Of a stretch of 64,000 bases of DNA, positions 40,304-49,168 are shown in pieces. The DNA comes from SPDF01 sp963699825 (GTDB taxonomy: Bacteria; Gemmatimonadota; Gemmatimonadetes; Gemmatimonadales; GWC2-71-9), in contig CAVOVI010000004.1 in assembly GCA_963699825.1 (NCBI GenBank), forward strand, positions 186,001-250,000. Reading direction: 5' to 3'. The translations under genes and the position numbers were made by a program. The notes beneath the pieces were generated by a model. That model was not told the DNA's origin and made no database searches. It saw only the letters and a program-made list of their open reading frames with translations. Position 1 is the stretch's first letter. Each line of letters opens with the position of its first letter.

Positions 40304-42348
40304 CCGCGCAGGACGGTGGTGGCGGCCGTGATGGCCCGCTGCGACCCGGTCAGCGCGAGGACATCCCCCACCTGCAGCTCCTCGTCACCCTCCGGGAGCA
40401 CCAGTCGTTCCTCGCCACGACAGAGCGCCACGACCGAGGCGCCGGTGAGTCCGCGCAAGTTGAGCTCGGCGAGGCTCTTCCCAGCTGCAGCATCACCCGG
40501 CCCGACGACTGCCTGCGTCAGTTCGCCGATGCCGGGCAGCAGTTGCCGCACTTCGACCATGATGTCGCCTCCCGGGACGGCATGTTCCCGGGTGACGGCC
40601 AGCGCCTCGACAATCATCGTCGCGCCGGCGCGGATATGCCCTTGCAGGTCCCGGGCGGAGCGCCAGAACGCGAAACCGAGCAGCAGCAACAGCATCCCGA
40701 GCAACGCGGGCCCACCGTAGGTGGGCATCACCGGCAGGGTAATCGCCACCATCGGGATTCCCACGATGAGGACGACGCCGATCTGTACCGTCAGCCGGAG
40801 CGCGCGACGGGGCGCCGCGCCGAGGTCCGCGCGGCCCGGCGCTGCGGCGGGCACGGATTGCAGCGAGATGGCCGTCCCCAGCGAGCGGGCGCTGTGCACA
40901 ACCCCGTACAGGAGGGGGAAGAGCGCTGCGAGCGCCAGGGCGACCGCCCCGGCCTGAACGACGGCGGGCGAGAGTCCGAGCAGGGTCGCCAGCGGGTCAG
41001 TGCCCGATTCCAGCATCAGCGAGACGCCAACCAGGATCGTCGTCAGCAGGACCGCATCGAGCACGATGAAGCGGGCCAGGCGACGAACCTTCCCGGTCGC
41101 GGTGCTGGGGAGCCCACGGCCGCGCGCCGATTCGACCCAGGATCCGTAGAGGGTCGCGTACGTCTGGAGGGCGTGCGGCAGGCGGCGATCGACGTGATTG
41201 GCCACCGCCGTGGAGCGGGCCACGAAGAGCGGCGTCAGCAGAGCGGTGATCACGGATACGAAGACGGCCACGGGGGCGAGGAACGACCCGGTCGCCCCGC
41301 TGGCGACGCCGAGGCCGGCGATGATGAAGGAAAACTCGCCGATCTGGCCCATCGAAAGGCCGGCCCGCAGGGATGTGCGGGTGCCGAGACCGGCCAGGAA
41401 CGCGCCGGTCGTCACCCCCAGGGTCTTTCCGACAAGCACCGCGGCTGTCAGGGCGAGTACCGCCGGCCAGTACTCGTAGATGGCGGCGGGCTCGATGGAC
41501 ATGCCGACGGCGACGAAGAAGATGGCGGCGAACATGTCACGAACGGGGCGGACCAGCGGTTCCACCTGTTTCGAGACGCCTCCCTCCGCCACGAACGATC
41601 CGGCGAGGAAGGCGCCGAGCGCGACGGAGAAGCCTGCCGCGTGGGCCAGGAGCGCGGCCGAGAAGCAGAGGCCAACGCTCGCCACCAGCGTGGCCTCATC
41701 CCGGCGCTGCCGGACGATCCAGCGAAACGCCCGCGGGACAGCATAGAGCCCGACAAACGTGACGATGGCCAGGAAGGCCGCCAGGCGCGGCAGCGTACCG
41801 GCGATCGTTTCGACGGCGGTACCGCTGCCGCCGATGAAGGCGCTCAGGATCGCCAGGAAGAGGATGGCGACGAGGTCCTCCATCACGAGCACACCGTAGA
41901 CGATGTCCGCGAGCGGGCCGGTAATTCGCTGGTCCTCGAACACCTTCGCGATGATCATCGTACTGGAAATCGCGACGAGGGCGCCGGCGAAGAGACTCTC
42001 GAGTCGGGTCCAGCCGAGGGCCTGCCCGACGAGATAGCCAAGGGAGAGGCAGAGCCCGATTTCGACGGCGGCAATCAATCCGGCGGTCGAGGCGAGCTTG
42101 GCGATCTTCTGGATGGTGAAGCCGAGGCCGAGCGAGAACATCAGGAGGATGACACCGAGCTCGGAGAGGGTCCGGACGGTGTCGACATCCGCGACGAGCG
42201 GGAAGAGATCGTTCGGTCCGATGATGACGCCCGCCACCAGGTAGCCGAACACCGGCGGGAGGCGCAGGCGCTGGGAGGCCACACTGGTGAGTGCGGCCAC
42301 GCCCAGCACGAGGGCCAGGTCGGTCAGGAAGGCGACAGAGGAATGCAT
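40300..42348 (-). CDS. Kef-type cation:proton antiporter with TrkA-C domain
   Basis: 682 aa. Residues about 1-390 are a CPA2 Na+/H+ exchanger domain (12 TM; FGYLVAGVIIGPNDLFP, SSTMIIAKVFEDQRI, LLAHAAGFSVALGAFLAGSF). Instead of a Rossmann-type RCK domain, three or more further TM helices follow (about 425-560) and then a TrkA-C-like domain (AAGKSLAELNLRGLTGASVVAL, LQVGDVLALTG). TrkA-C usually binds a small ligand that gates transport. Ion preference (K+ or Na+) is not evident. Confidence 0.9.
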   Translation of the reverse strand: MHSSVAFLTDLALVLGVAALTSVASQRLRLPPVFGYLVAGVIIGPNDLFPLVADVDTVRTLSELGVILLMFSLGLGFTIQKIAKLASTAGLIAAVEIGLCLSLGYLVGQALGWTRLESLFAGALVAISSTMIIAKVFEDQRITGPLADIVYGVLVMEDLVAILFLAILSAFIGGSGTAVETIAGTLPRLAAFLAIVTFVGLYAVPRAFRWIVRQRRDEATLVASVGLCFSAALLAHAAGFSVALGAFLAGSFVAEGGVSKQVEPLVRPVRDMFAAIFFVAVGMSIEPAAIYEYWPAVLALTAAVLVGKTLGVTTGAFLAGLGTRTSLRAGLSMGQIGEFSFIIAGLGVASGATGSFLAPVAVFVSVITALLTPLFVARSTAVANHVDRRLPHALQTYATLYGSWVESARGRGLPSTATGKVRRLARFIVLDAVLLTTILVGVSLMLESGTDPLATLLGLSPAVVQAGAVALALAALFPLLYGVVHSARSLGTAISLQSVPAAAPGRADLGAAPRRALRLTVQIGVVLIVGIPMVAITLPVMPTYGGPALLGMLLLLLGFAFWRSARDLQGHIRAGATMIVEALAVTREHAVPGGDIMVEVRQLLPGIGELTQAVVGPGDAAAGKSLAELNLRGLTGASVVALCRGEERLVLPEGDEELQVGDVLALTGSQRAITAATTVLRG

Positions 42349-42405
42349 GCGTCATCAAGTCTCCCACCGCAGGAGGCTTGGCGCAATGGATGGCGGCAAA
42401 TGAAG

Positions 42406-42437
42406 CCGGCCCGCCGCTCGCGAGAGCGACGGGCCGG
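42406..42437 (-). terminator. Strong hairpin downstream of the subtilase gene
   Basis: CCGGCCCG-C-CGCTC, loop GCGA, GAGCG-A-CGGGCCGG: 13 pairs and one mismatch. It lies 28 bases past the subtilase stop and upstream of the antiporter start, followed on the minus strand by CTTCATTT. Confidence 0.65.
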
Positions 42438-42464
42438 ATTCAAATGCTACGGGTCAGCAGCGGT

Positions 42465-43929
42465 TCAGGGAATCGCGCCGACGGCGCGCGCCACGTTGAG
42501 GCGGCCCTTGCCGTAGAACGGGTCGGTGCCCGGCTGGCCGAGGTCATCCGCGGTGTTCTGCAGGACCGCCCGGACCTGGGCGGGGTTGGACCCACCGGCC
42601 GCCACCAGTAGCGCCGCCGCGCCGGAGACGTGGGGAGCCGCCATGCTGGTCCCCTGCGCACCGATGATGTAGGTGCCCGTCTGGCAGACTGGAATCACCA
42701 GACTGGTCTGGGAGCAGGCGGCGTACACAAAGTTGTTGTTGATGCCGGAGTTTCCGCCCGGAGCCGCGACATTGATGGCGGAACGGCCATAATTCGTGTA
42801 GTACGCGGGCGCATCGACATCGGTGAACGGCCCGTTGACGCCGGCACGATAGGTCGGGCCGGTCGCCGAGACGCAGATCGTCGCAGGGGTCGAGCAATAG
42901 GACTTGTAGCTGTTGCCATCATGATCGAGGTCGATGGCGCTGTTGCCGGCGGAGACGACGACCGTGGTCCCCTTGCTGCGGGCGTAGTTGTAGGTCTTGT
43001 TGACCAGCCCGATGAAGCCTGCCGTTCCCCGCCTTCGCGAAGGACCCGCCGAGGCTCAGGTTCATCACGTCGGCACCGTTATCGGCGGCATAGATCACGC
43101 CCCCGAGGATGGCGCTCGTGGGGCAGATGTTCAGGTAGGAGCAGACCTTGACCGCTACGAGCGTAGTCTTGGAGGTGACGCCCGCCGCGGCGAGGCCGAG
43201 GCTGCTCACGGTGGCGGCGACGTGTGTTCCGTGGAAATAGAGGTCGGTGTAGGCAGCCCGCCCCGGGAAGTACTTGGCGACGGTGTCGGCTTCCGTGAAC
43301 GGCACGCCGCCTACGTTGAAGGTCCCGAGGAGATCGATGGAGCGGGACTGGTCGACCAGCCCATTCACGTCGGGATAGAGATAGTCGATGCCCGAATCGA
43401 GGATGAAGACGGAAACACTGGATGAGCCGAGCGCACCCGCCGCCCACGCGACGTCCGCGCCCACCGCCCGCATGTTCCACTGCCGGGCATAGAAGAAGGA
43501 GCCGGCAGGGTTGTTCTGGCTCTCGATCCCGCCGGCTGCAACTTCGAGCGTACCATCCAGTTCCGGCTGGTCCAGCGAGACCGCGACGTCGGCGTCGACG
43601 GCGGACACGCCCTTGACCTTGCCAAGTTCGGCCGCACCGGCGGCATCCAGCCCGCTGACCGCGGCGAGCCCTGCACCGGTGGACACCCATTCCAGGGTGC
43701 CGCCGAGCCGTTCGACCTTGGACCCCATCGCCCTCACGCTCGAGCCGTTGAACGAAACGACGTACCGGCCTGGCAGCGTCGTCCCATCAAGGTCGGCCGC
43801 GGAGAGGAATGCGCCCGGGATTTCAATCGCCCGCGGGGATGACGCCTCCGGAGCGGTGGGTTCTTCGGCGCAGGCGCCAAGCGCAAGAATGGCAACCATG
43901 GACAATGCAGGGAAGAAACGATGCGTCAT
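42465..43929 (-). CDS. Secreted S8 subtilisin-like protease lipoprotein (one-base frame break)
   Basis: ATG at 43929 has GGAG six bases upstream. MTHRFFPALSMVAILALGACAEE is a lipoprotein signal. An inhibitor_I9-like prodomain (about 40-115) precedes the S8 catalytic domain: Asp in VFILDSGIDYLYPDV, His in YFHGTHVAATV, Ser in GAQGTSMAAPHVSGAAALL. The frame breaks near 43015-43025: after GGSFAKAGNG the coherent reading GFIGLVNKTYNYARSKGTTVVVSAGN continues in another frame to the stop at 42465. One extra base explains it; corrected about 487 aa. Its catalytic Ser lies after the break, so as read literally the protein would be inactive. Confidence 0.87.
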
Positions 43930-44112
43930 CGGGAGCTCCGGCATAGAGAAGAAACGGGAGGGGTGCTCGAGCGGAATAGAGCCTAAGGTACGCTCCGATG
44001 ATGCCTCGCGCCAGAGGTCAGCCTGAGGGGATCCGTCGCGTTCCCCCGCCTGTTACATTGGTGCAACAACCACTGTACGGGGTGCGATTCCGTTCCAACG
44101 TCTGGAGGTCGG

Positions 44113-45338
44113 ATGGTTTCGATGAGAGCAGGCGTGGTGGCCTCGGCGCTCCTGCTGGCGGCATGCGGAGCTCGCCCCGACCGCGCCACCCCCACCGAAT
44201 TCCTCTACCTCTGGGCCGCGTCCACCGACTCGACCCAGCCCGACTTCCTCGCCGTGCTCGACGTGACGGAAGACTCGATCCGATACGGCCGACTCGTGAC
44301 GACCCTGGCGGTACCGGGCCGACTGGAAACCGCCCCCATCATACCGAGCATGAGATGCCAGCGGACGGGCTCCTCTTCGCGAACGGCTTCGCCTCCGGTC
44401 AGACCTTCATCTTCGATCTCACCACTCCGACGGCTCCCAGGATCGCCGGGCAGTTCGGCGATGTCGAGGGCTACACACACCCGCACTCGTTCACGCGACT
44501 CCAGAACGGCAACGTCCTCGCCACCTTCCAGATGCGGCACGACTCGAATGGGATGGGAGCCGGCGGGCTCGCGGAGCTCACGCCGATGGGAAAGCCACTG
44601 CGCACCAGTCCTGCGGACCCACGCGGTGTTGAGCCAGACCTTCGGGTATACAGCGCGCTCCCGGTGCCGGCACTCGACCGCATCGTGTCCACCACCACCG
44701 ACATGGAGGTCGCCTACCCTGGTTCCAACCAGGTCCAGATCTGGCGGCTGTCCGACCTGTCGCTCCTGCATACCGTCACTCTTCCCAACGGCCCCGCGGG
44801 CGACGAAGGGATGGACACGGCGGAGCCACGGGTGCTGAAGGACGGCAGGACAGTGCTCGTCTCGACGTTCAGCTGCGGGTTGTACCTGATGGAGGGACTG
44901 GACGGGGCAACGCCGTCCGGCCGGCTGGTTGCGACCTTCCCGCAGAAACAGGAGACCTACTGCGCCATTCCGGTCATCGCGGGGGACTACTACCTGGTGA
45001 CGGTGCCTGCGTGGAGCGCGGTGGTGAGTCTCGACATCAGCGACCCCGCCCACCCACGGGAAGTCAGTCGCGTCACCCTCGATTCGACCGATGTGCCGCA
45101 CTGGATTGCCCTCTCACCGGACCAGCGGCGGGTGGTCCTCACCGGGTATGGCTCCCTGGCGAACCGCGTGGTGCTGCTCCGCTTCGACCCCGCCACCGGA
45201 GCGCTTGCGCTCGACGAGCGATTCCACGAGCCGGGGAGTTCGACCCCGGGATTCCGCATGGATGACAAGGCGTGGCCGCACGGCGGAAATGCGAAAGCCG
45301 TTCCGCACGGAGCGGTGTTCAGCCTCAATTCACCGTGA
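44113..45338 (+). CDS. Selenium-binding-protein-related beta-propeller lipoprotein (one-base frame break)
   Basis: GGAGG precedes ATG at 44113. MVSMRAGVVASALLLAACGA is a lipoprotein signal with lipobox LAAC. The body resembles SBP56-type seven-bladed propellers: HHTEHEMPADGLLFANGF, YTHPHSFTRLQNGNVLATFQ, IVSTTTDMEVAYPGSNQVQIW, VLVSTFSCGLYLM, VPHWIALSPDQRRVV and PHGAVFSLNSP. The frame breaks at the C run 44333-44337, where one C appears missing: ETAP then HHTEHEM. The span is 3n+2 and corrected length is 408 aa. Human SELENBP1 is a methanethiol oxidase, but no function should be copied to this distant lipoprotein. It overlaps the convergent cyclophilin gene by 14 bases. Confidence 0.8.
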
Positions 45339-45906
45339 AGCCGTAGCCCTCCAACTCTTTCGAGTTCATCTCGACGATGTCGACGCGCAGCGTGATCGGC
45401 ACCAGCGGCGCGTCCAGCGAGTCGGTCGGCACCGACACGATCGCTTCCACGACATCCATCCCCTTGATCACCTGGCCATAGACGGTGTAGTTCCCGTCGA
45501 GCCGGGGCAGGCCGTTCTTGTTGACCACGATATACAGCTGGCATCCCGCGGAGAGCTTCTGCGGATTGTCGTCGCGCCCGGCGCCGACGGCGCCGTACAC
45601 GTGGCGCAGGCTGTCGTTGAACTCCGGCGCCAGGTTGTACGGCGAGCCCGCAAACCCCTCAGGGGTGTCGGGGCAGCCGCCCTGCGCCACGAAGTTCTTG
45701 ATGACGCGGTTGAAGGTGAGCGAGTCGAAGTAGTGTGCGTTGGCCAGCTTGATGAAGCTCGCCTGGTGGTTCGGCGTCTGGGGATAGAGATAGAAGAGAA
45801 TCTCTCCCTTGTCGGTCTGGATCCGGCCCACGGGATGCGTGTCGGTGTTGAACACCGGCAGCGCAAACACCGCAGATGCGGCAAGGGCAAAGAGGATCTT
45901 GAGCAT
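45325..45906 (-). CDS. Cyclophilin-type peptidyl-prolyl isomerase, exported
   Basis: 193 aa from ATG at 45906 with signal peptide MLKILFALAASAVFALPVF. Cyclophilin core: GEILFYLYPQTPNHQASFIKL, YFDSLTFNRVIKNFVAQGGCP, then YGAVGAGRDDNPQKLSAGCQLYIVV and LDGNYTVYGQVIKGMDVV. The catalytic Arg is present in FNRVI and the QGG loop is intact. The usual SQF motif reads GCQLYI, a divergence seen in Bacteroidota-like envelope members. A longer frame reaches 45996 but lacks a signal. Confidence 0.9.
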   Translation of the reverse strand: MLKILFALAASAVFALPVFNTDTHPVGRIQTDKGEILFYLYPQTPNHQASFIKLANAHYFDSLTFNRVIKNFVAQGGCPDTPEGFAGSPYNLAPEFNDSLRHVYGAVGAGRDDNPQKLSAGCQLYIVVNKNGLPRLDGNYTVYGQVIKGMDVVEAIVSVPTDSLDAPLVPITLRVDIVEMNSKELEGYGFTVN

Positions 45907-46032
45907 CGGGTCTGGCCTTCGGTGGGCGGTGGGTTCGGGAATGGTCTTGAGGGGGAACTTACCGATGGGTTGGGACCGCACAACCTCATACGACAACGGC
46001 CCCGCCGCATGGCGAGGCCGTCGGTGTACCAG

Positions 46033-46105
46033 CTCCCGAGACAGGACTCGAACCTGTGACCCGCTGATTAACAGTCAGCTGCTCTACCAACTGAGCTACT
46101 CGGGA
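46033..46105 (-). tRNA. tRNA-Asn (anticodon GTT)
   Basis: 73-nt cloverleaf on the minus strand. Acceptor stem TCCCGAG/CTCGGGA, D-arm AGCTCAGTTGGTAGAGC, anticodon stem-loop GCTGACTGTTAATCAGC with GTT, T-arm ACAGGTTCGAGTCCTGT, discriminator G. CCA is not encoded. Confidence 0.96.
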
Positions 46106-46213
46106 TCGACCCGCGGCTACCCGACCGCGCGCGTGGCAAGTTTAATAGGACGAGCACCCTCGCGGAAGCCGCACAGCAGCGGGGAAGCGGGAATCCAGGA
46201 AGCAGTGAGACAG

Positions 46214-46445
46214 GGCCCCCGCCGTCGCGGGGGAGACGTGCGATGACGGGGCCGGCTGGTCGGCTCGTGTCGCTTCAGCGACATCAGCCGAGCCGTGGCT
46301 TCAGCGGGCAGAGCCCACCCCGGTCGGCGCGCCCACGCACGGGATGGCCACCAGCGAAGGGCCACCAGCGACCTGGACCCCGGCTTTCGCCGGGGTGACG
46401 ATCGGCACGTGCGCATGACCCGGCTACTTTCTCCTGGGTGACAAT
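46214..46445. repeat. REP-like stem-loop repeats (three degenerate copies)
   Basis: Copy A 46216-46233: CCCCCGC-CGTC-GCGGGGG. Copy B 46378-46395: CCCCGGC-TTTC-GCCGGGG followed by TGACGATCGG. Copy C about 46428-46445: ACCCGG...CCTGGGTGACAATC, decayed. A and B are each followed by GACG/TGACG and a GTGCG-ATGAC string, so the unit is larger than the hairpin. This is the shape of dispersed REP/dRS3-type elements common in other high-GC genomes. Confidence 0.6.
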
Positions 46446-46480
46446 CTGAGGCGCGGGGACGCTGTGCTCGCCGGGCGCCT

Positions 46481-46499
46481 GCTTCCCCGCGTCCCCGCC
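46481..46499 (-). repeat. G-rich dispersed repeat, partial copy 3
   Basis: The reverse strand reads GGCGGGGACGCGGGGAAGC, one mismatch over 19 bases to the copies at 20559 and 63431. A further fragment GCGGGGAAGCGGG is at about 46179-46191. Confidence 0.6.
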
Positions 46500-46511
46500 A
46501 CCCTTCCCCAC

Positions 46512-46551
46512 TTTTCCACTGACTTATCCCCCAGTTTTCCAACTTTCCACA
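46512..46551 (+). other. Cluster of four DnaA-box-like 9-mers
   Basis: TTTTCCACT (46512), TTATCCCCC (46524), TTTTCCAAC (46535) and CTTTCCACA (46543) match TT(A/T)TCCACA at 7-8 of 9 positions. All are in the same orientation, with starts 12, 11 and 8 bases apart. None is a perfect consensus. Could be an initiator-binding site or a chance pyrimidine tract. Confidence 0.35.
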
Positions 46552-46560
46552 CCAGTAAGG

Positions 46561-46775
46561 TGCCCGATTATCGGGCAGGTTCAGGTTGGCAGGACAGCCC
46601 TCTGACCCCCTGCCAGGCGCAGCACGGTGCACTTCCGACCGAATCCGGAAGCCGTTACAGATAACGGCGTTACAAATCATGTGAGCGTACACTCACAAGA
46701 TACCGAGAGCGAGTAAGCGCTCACACTTACGGAGCCAGCCAGATTGGCGCGTTTACGGCCTCTGGGTGACCCAGA
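46561..46775. promoter_or_regulatory. Five palindromes upstream of holB
   Basis: TGCCCGAT-T-ATCGGGCA (46561-46577); GCCGTTA-CAGA-TAACGGC (46651-46668); TGTGAG-CGTACA-CTCACA (46680-46697); GTAAG-N8-CTTAC (46713-46730); TCTGGGT-G-ACCCAGA (46761-46775). The arms are perfect. The third and fourth share GT(A/G)AGCG and a nearby CTCAC/CTCACAC, so they may bind the same protein. Operator, replication or recombination function is undetermined. Confidence 0.5.
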
Positions 46776-46844
46776 ATTACACACCTAAGTCGTTGTTGAA
46801 AAAGATGTTACACGAATGCCGGTTCCAATTGCGCGACCCTTGCT

Positions 46845-46850
46845 TAGCTT
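46845..46850 (+). promoter_or_regulatory. TAGCTT -10-like box before holB
   Basis: TAGCTT ends 6 bases before the holB ATG and no Shine-Dalgarno is present, matching the pattern before lepA, uvrA and ftsE. No clear -35 at the right distance. Confidence 0.35.
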
Positions 46851-46856
46851 GTTGCC

Positions 46857-47945
46857 ATGTCTTTGAAGCCTCTGGCGGGTCACTCGGTGGCCCGCCGTCG
46901 TCTTGTCAGGGCCGTGGCGAATGGCCAGCTCCCTCAGGTCATTCTCGTCGCCGGTCCGGAAGGCGTCGGCAAGCAGCGATTGGGCCTCTGGATCGGCCAG
47001 TTGATCCTCTGCGAGGCCCCCGGGGAGGAGCCCTGTGGTCAGTGCCGGTCCTGCCGGCTCGTGCTGGGCCTGGCCCACGCCGACCTGCACTGGATCGTCC
47101 CGATTCCCCGCCCCAAGGCCGGGGAGCCGGACAAGCAGGTGGAGGAGGCGGCAGAGAGCATTGCCGAGGCGATGGAGGAGCGCCGCAAGACACCGCTCTA
47201 CGCTCCGGCCGACGGCATGTCGTCCCATGGCATGGCCACGGCGCGCCTGGTTTCCCGACGCGCCGGCCTGACGCCGGTCGAGGGAAAGAAGAAGGTGTTC
47301 ATCATCGGTGAGGCCGACCGCCTGATCGCCCAGGAGTCGAGTCCCGAAGCGGCCAACGCCCTCCTCAAGCTGTTCGAGGAGCCGCCAGCCGACACCTACT
47401 TCGTGCTGACCACCGCCGACCCGGGCAAGCTGTTGCCGACCGTTCGGTCGCGCACCGTGCCCCTCCGGCTGGGACGATTGAGCGACGCCGACGTCCGGGA
47501 GTTCCTGGCCGAGCATCTGGAGCCGGCTCCCAGCGGCGCGGAACTGACCCGGCTGGTGGCACGCGCCAGCGGTTCGATCGGTGCCGCCCTGTCGGAAACC
47601 GGCGACGGCGCCAAGAACCGGAAGGCAGCCGGGACGTGGCTGGAGGCCGTGCTCGCAGGCACCGGCCCCGCCGCAGAACGGGCGCTCGGCCAGGCTCCCT
47701 GGTCGGCCCGGGGCGACTTCACCGACCTGCTCGATGCCGTCGCCGAAACACTCGGCGATGCCGCACGGGAGGCCGCCGGGGTGGAAGGCCTCGCCCCGGT
47801 ACCCGCTGCGCTTGCGGATCGGGACCCGGCCGGCCTCCTGCAGGCGCAGGCGCTGGTGGCCGAGGCTCGACTGGCCGCGCAGGGCAACGTGAACCCGCAG
47901 CTGCTGCTGGCGGTGCTCGGCGGCGATCTGGCGGAGGTGCTGTGA
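46857..47945 (+). CDS. holB: DNA polymerase III delta-prime subunit
   Basis: 362-aa clamp-loader subunit. The P-loop region AGPEGVGKQR (32-41) lacks the Ser/Thr after Lys, as expected of delta-prime, which does not hydrolyse ATP. Zinc cysteines C52, C60, C63 and C66 (CEAPGEEPCGQCRSC). KKVFIIGEADRL, EAANALLKLFEEPPADTYFVL and PTVRSRTVPLRL follow. The helical C-terminal third is family-typical but variable. The stop overlaps the moaC GTG. Confidence 0.92.
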   Translation: MSLKPLAGHSVARRRLVRAVANGQLPQVILVAGPEGVGKQRLGLWIGQLILCEAPGEEPCGQCRSCRLVLGLAHADLHWIVPIPRPKAGEPDKQVEEAAESIAEAMEERRKTPLYAPADGMSSHGMATARLVSRRAGLTPVEGKKKVFIIGEADRLIAQESSPEAANALLKLFEEPPADTYFVLTTADPGKLLPTVRSRTVPLRLGRLSDADVREFLAEHLEPAPSGAELTRLVARASGSIGAALSETGDGAKNRKAAGTWLEAVLAGTGPAAERALGQAPWSARGDFTDLLDAVAETLGDAAREAAGVEGLAPVPAALADRDPAGLLQAQALVAEARLAAQGNVNPQLLLAVLGGDLAEVL

Positions 47946-48415
47946 GCCTCTCGCACCTCGATGCCGAGGGACGGGCCCGGATGGTGGATGTCGGCGGAAA
48001 GCCGGTCACCGTCAGGACGGCGACGGCGGAAGGCCGGGTGAGAATGTCGCAAGCGGCATTCGACCTGGTGGCCGCACAGGCTATCAAGAAGGGCGATGTG
48101 CTGTCGGTGGCGGAAGTGGCCGGCACGATGGCGGCCAAGCGGACGGGTGAGCTCATCCCCCTCTGTCACCCACTGCCGGTGGACCTGATCGAGGTTCGCG
48201 CAGCACTCGAACCGGCACTCCCGGGCGTGCACGTCACCACGCGCGTGCGGTGCGAAGGGCGGACCGGTGTCGAGATGGAAGCGCTGACGGCTGCGGCGGT
48301 GGCCTGCCTGACCGTGTACGACATGGTGAAGGCGGTCGACCGCGGCATGACGATCGAGGGAGTGCAGGTGCTGGACAAGACTGGCGGGACACACGGCGAC
48401 TGGAAGCGGACGTGA
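47942..48415 (+). CDS. moaC: Cyclic pyranopterin monophosphate synthase MoaC
   Basis: 157-aa molybdenum-cofactor enzyme that converts the MoaA product to cPMP. Conserved VDVGGKPVTVRTA, VAEVAGTMAAKRTGELIPLC, HPLPVDLIEV, VEMEALTAAAVACLTVYDM and KAVDRGMTIEGVQVLDKTGG, including the active-site Lys/Asp pair. GTG start overlaps the holB stop (GTGA). No other mo-cofactor gene is in the window, so its partners are elsewhere. Confidence 0.96.
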   Translation: MSLSHLDAEGRARMVDVGGKPVTVRTATAEGRVRMSQAAFDLVAAQAIKKGDVLSVAEVAGTMAAKRTGELIPLCHPLPVDLIEVRAALEPALPGVHVTTRVRCEGRTGVEMEALTAAAVACLTVYDMVKAVDRGMTIEGVQVLDKTGGTHGDWKRT

Positions 48416-48466
48416 TCGTTTTCGGTTGACCGACCCGTCGGCAGACCCTAGTGGAGGATCAACGAT

Positions 48467-49168
48467 TTGTTGACCCGAACGGACCACCAGATCGAACGTA
48501 ATTCACCGACGCCCCGCCTCATGCTGCGGGGTGGCGTCCTGCTTGGCGCCGGATTCCTCGTGTGCGCACTGGCCGGCTGGCCGCGGCGCGCCGGTGCCGA
48601 CGATACCGCACCCACGCCATCGGCGGAATTCGTGTCGCGCGAAATTCGCGACATGTCCCTCCGTCTCGAGGGCGCCAGCGGCGAGAGCGCGCTGCTCAAG
48701 CTGCAGCTCGCGCGCACCAACGCGATCTTCGAGTACTCGGCCCAGTACAAGATTCCGGCCGACCTCAGCGCCGACATCTACGACATCGCCCTCAGCGAGG
48801 GGATCGACCCCGCCATGGCGTTCCGGCTGGTGCGCGTGGAGAGCGAGTTCTATGAGCGGGCCCGCAGCCCCATGAATGCCATCGGGCTCACGCAGCTTCG
48901 CCTGCCGACCGCACGGTTCTACAAGCCCGACGTGACGGACGCGCAGCTCTTTGACCGGGGTACGAACCTGCGGCTCGGCTTCCGCTTCCTGAAGGACCTG
49001 CTCGAACGGTTCGACGGGAACGTCGACCACGCCCTGCTGGCGTACAACCGCGGCCCGACCACCGTGGCCGCCATCCTGGCGCAGGGTGGCGATCCGCGGA
49101 ACGGGTACGCCAAGAAGGTGATCAAGGGTGACCTGCGGAACGCGAATGTTCCGACTATCGTGAACTGA
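48467..49168 (+). CDS. Soluble lytic transglycosylase-like protein
   Basis: 233 aa. TTG start supported by GGAGG nine bases upstream; an internal ATG at about 48521 is the alternative. Signal or anchor helix about residues 19-37 (LRGGVLLGAGFLVCALAGW). SLT domain with catalytic Glu in RLVRVESEFYERARSPMNAIGLTQL, then FDRGTNLRLGFRFLKDLL and HALLAYNRGP. Cleaves peptidoglycan glycan strands in the periplasm. Its 3' end overlaps the convergent ctaA gene by 14 bases. Confidence 0.9.
   Translation: MLTRTDHQIERNSPTPRLMLRGGVLLGAGFLVCALAGWPRRAGADDTAPTPSAEFVSREIRDMSLRLEGASGESALLKLQLARTNAIFEYSAQYKIPADLSADIYDIALSEGIDPAMAFRLVRVESEFYERARSPMNAIGLTQLRLPTARFYKPDVTDAQLFDRGTNLRLGFRFLKDLLERFDGNVDHALLAYNRGPTTVAAILAQGGDPRNGYAKKVIKGDLRNANVPTIVN

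Larger units (their letters stand above)
46106..46856. other. 750-base gene-free, repeat- and palindrome-rich intergenic region
   Basis: The only long stretch without a credible gene; frames here are short, composition-driven and lack ribosome-binding sites. 46176-46500 holds REP-like hairpins and G-rich repeat copies. 46510-46552 is a pyrimidine-rich run of DnaA-box-like words. 46561-46775 contains five palindromes. From about 46640 to 46856 the DNA is visibly more AT-rich than its surroundings. It separates tRNA-Asn from holB. Confidence 0.8.

Noticed and set aside
40207..42516. A 769-residue plus-strand frame opposite the antiporter
   Set aside because: Extremely rich in Gln/Arg/Asp/Gly/Glu with no family signal; the minus-strand antiporter is clear. 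Shadow frame.
46680..46697. CRP-type site TGTGA...TCACA
   Set aside because: The spacer is 8, not the 6 of CRP sites, and no CRP-family gene is seen; kept only as an unassigned palindrome.
46106..46856. CRISPR array, integron or genomic-island attachment site beside tRNA-Asn
   Set aside because: No regular direct repeats with spacers, no duplicated tRNA end and no integrase gene.
46766..47311. 181-residue frame covering the holB start in another frame
   Set aside because: Gly/Arg/Pro-rich shadow of holB with no homology signal.
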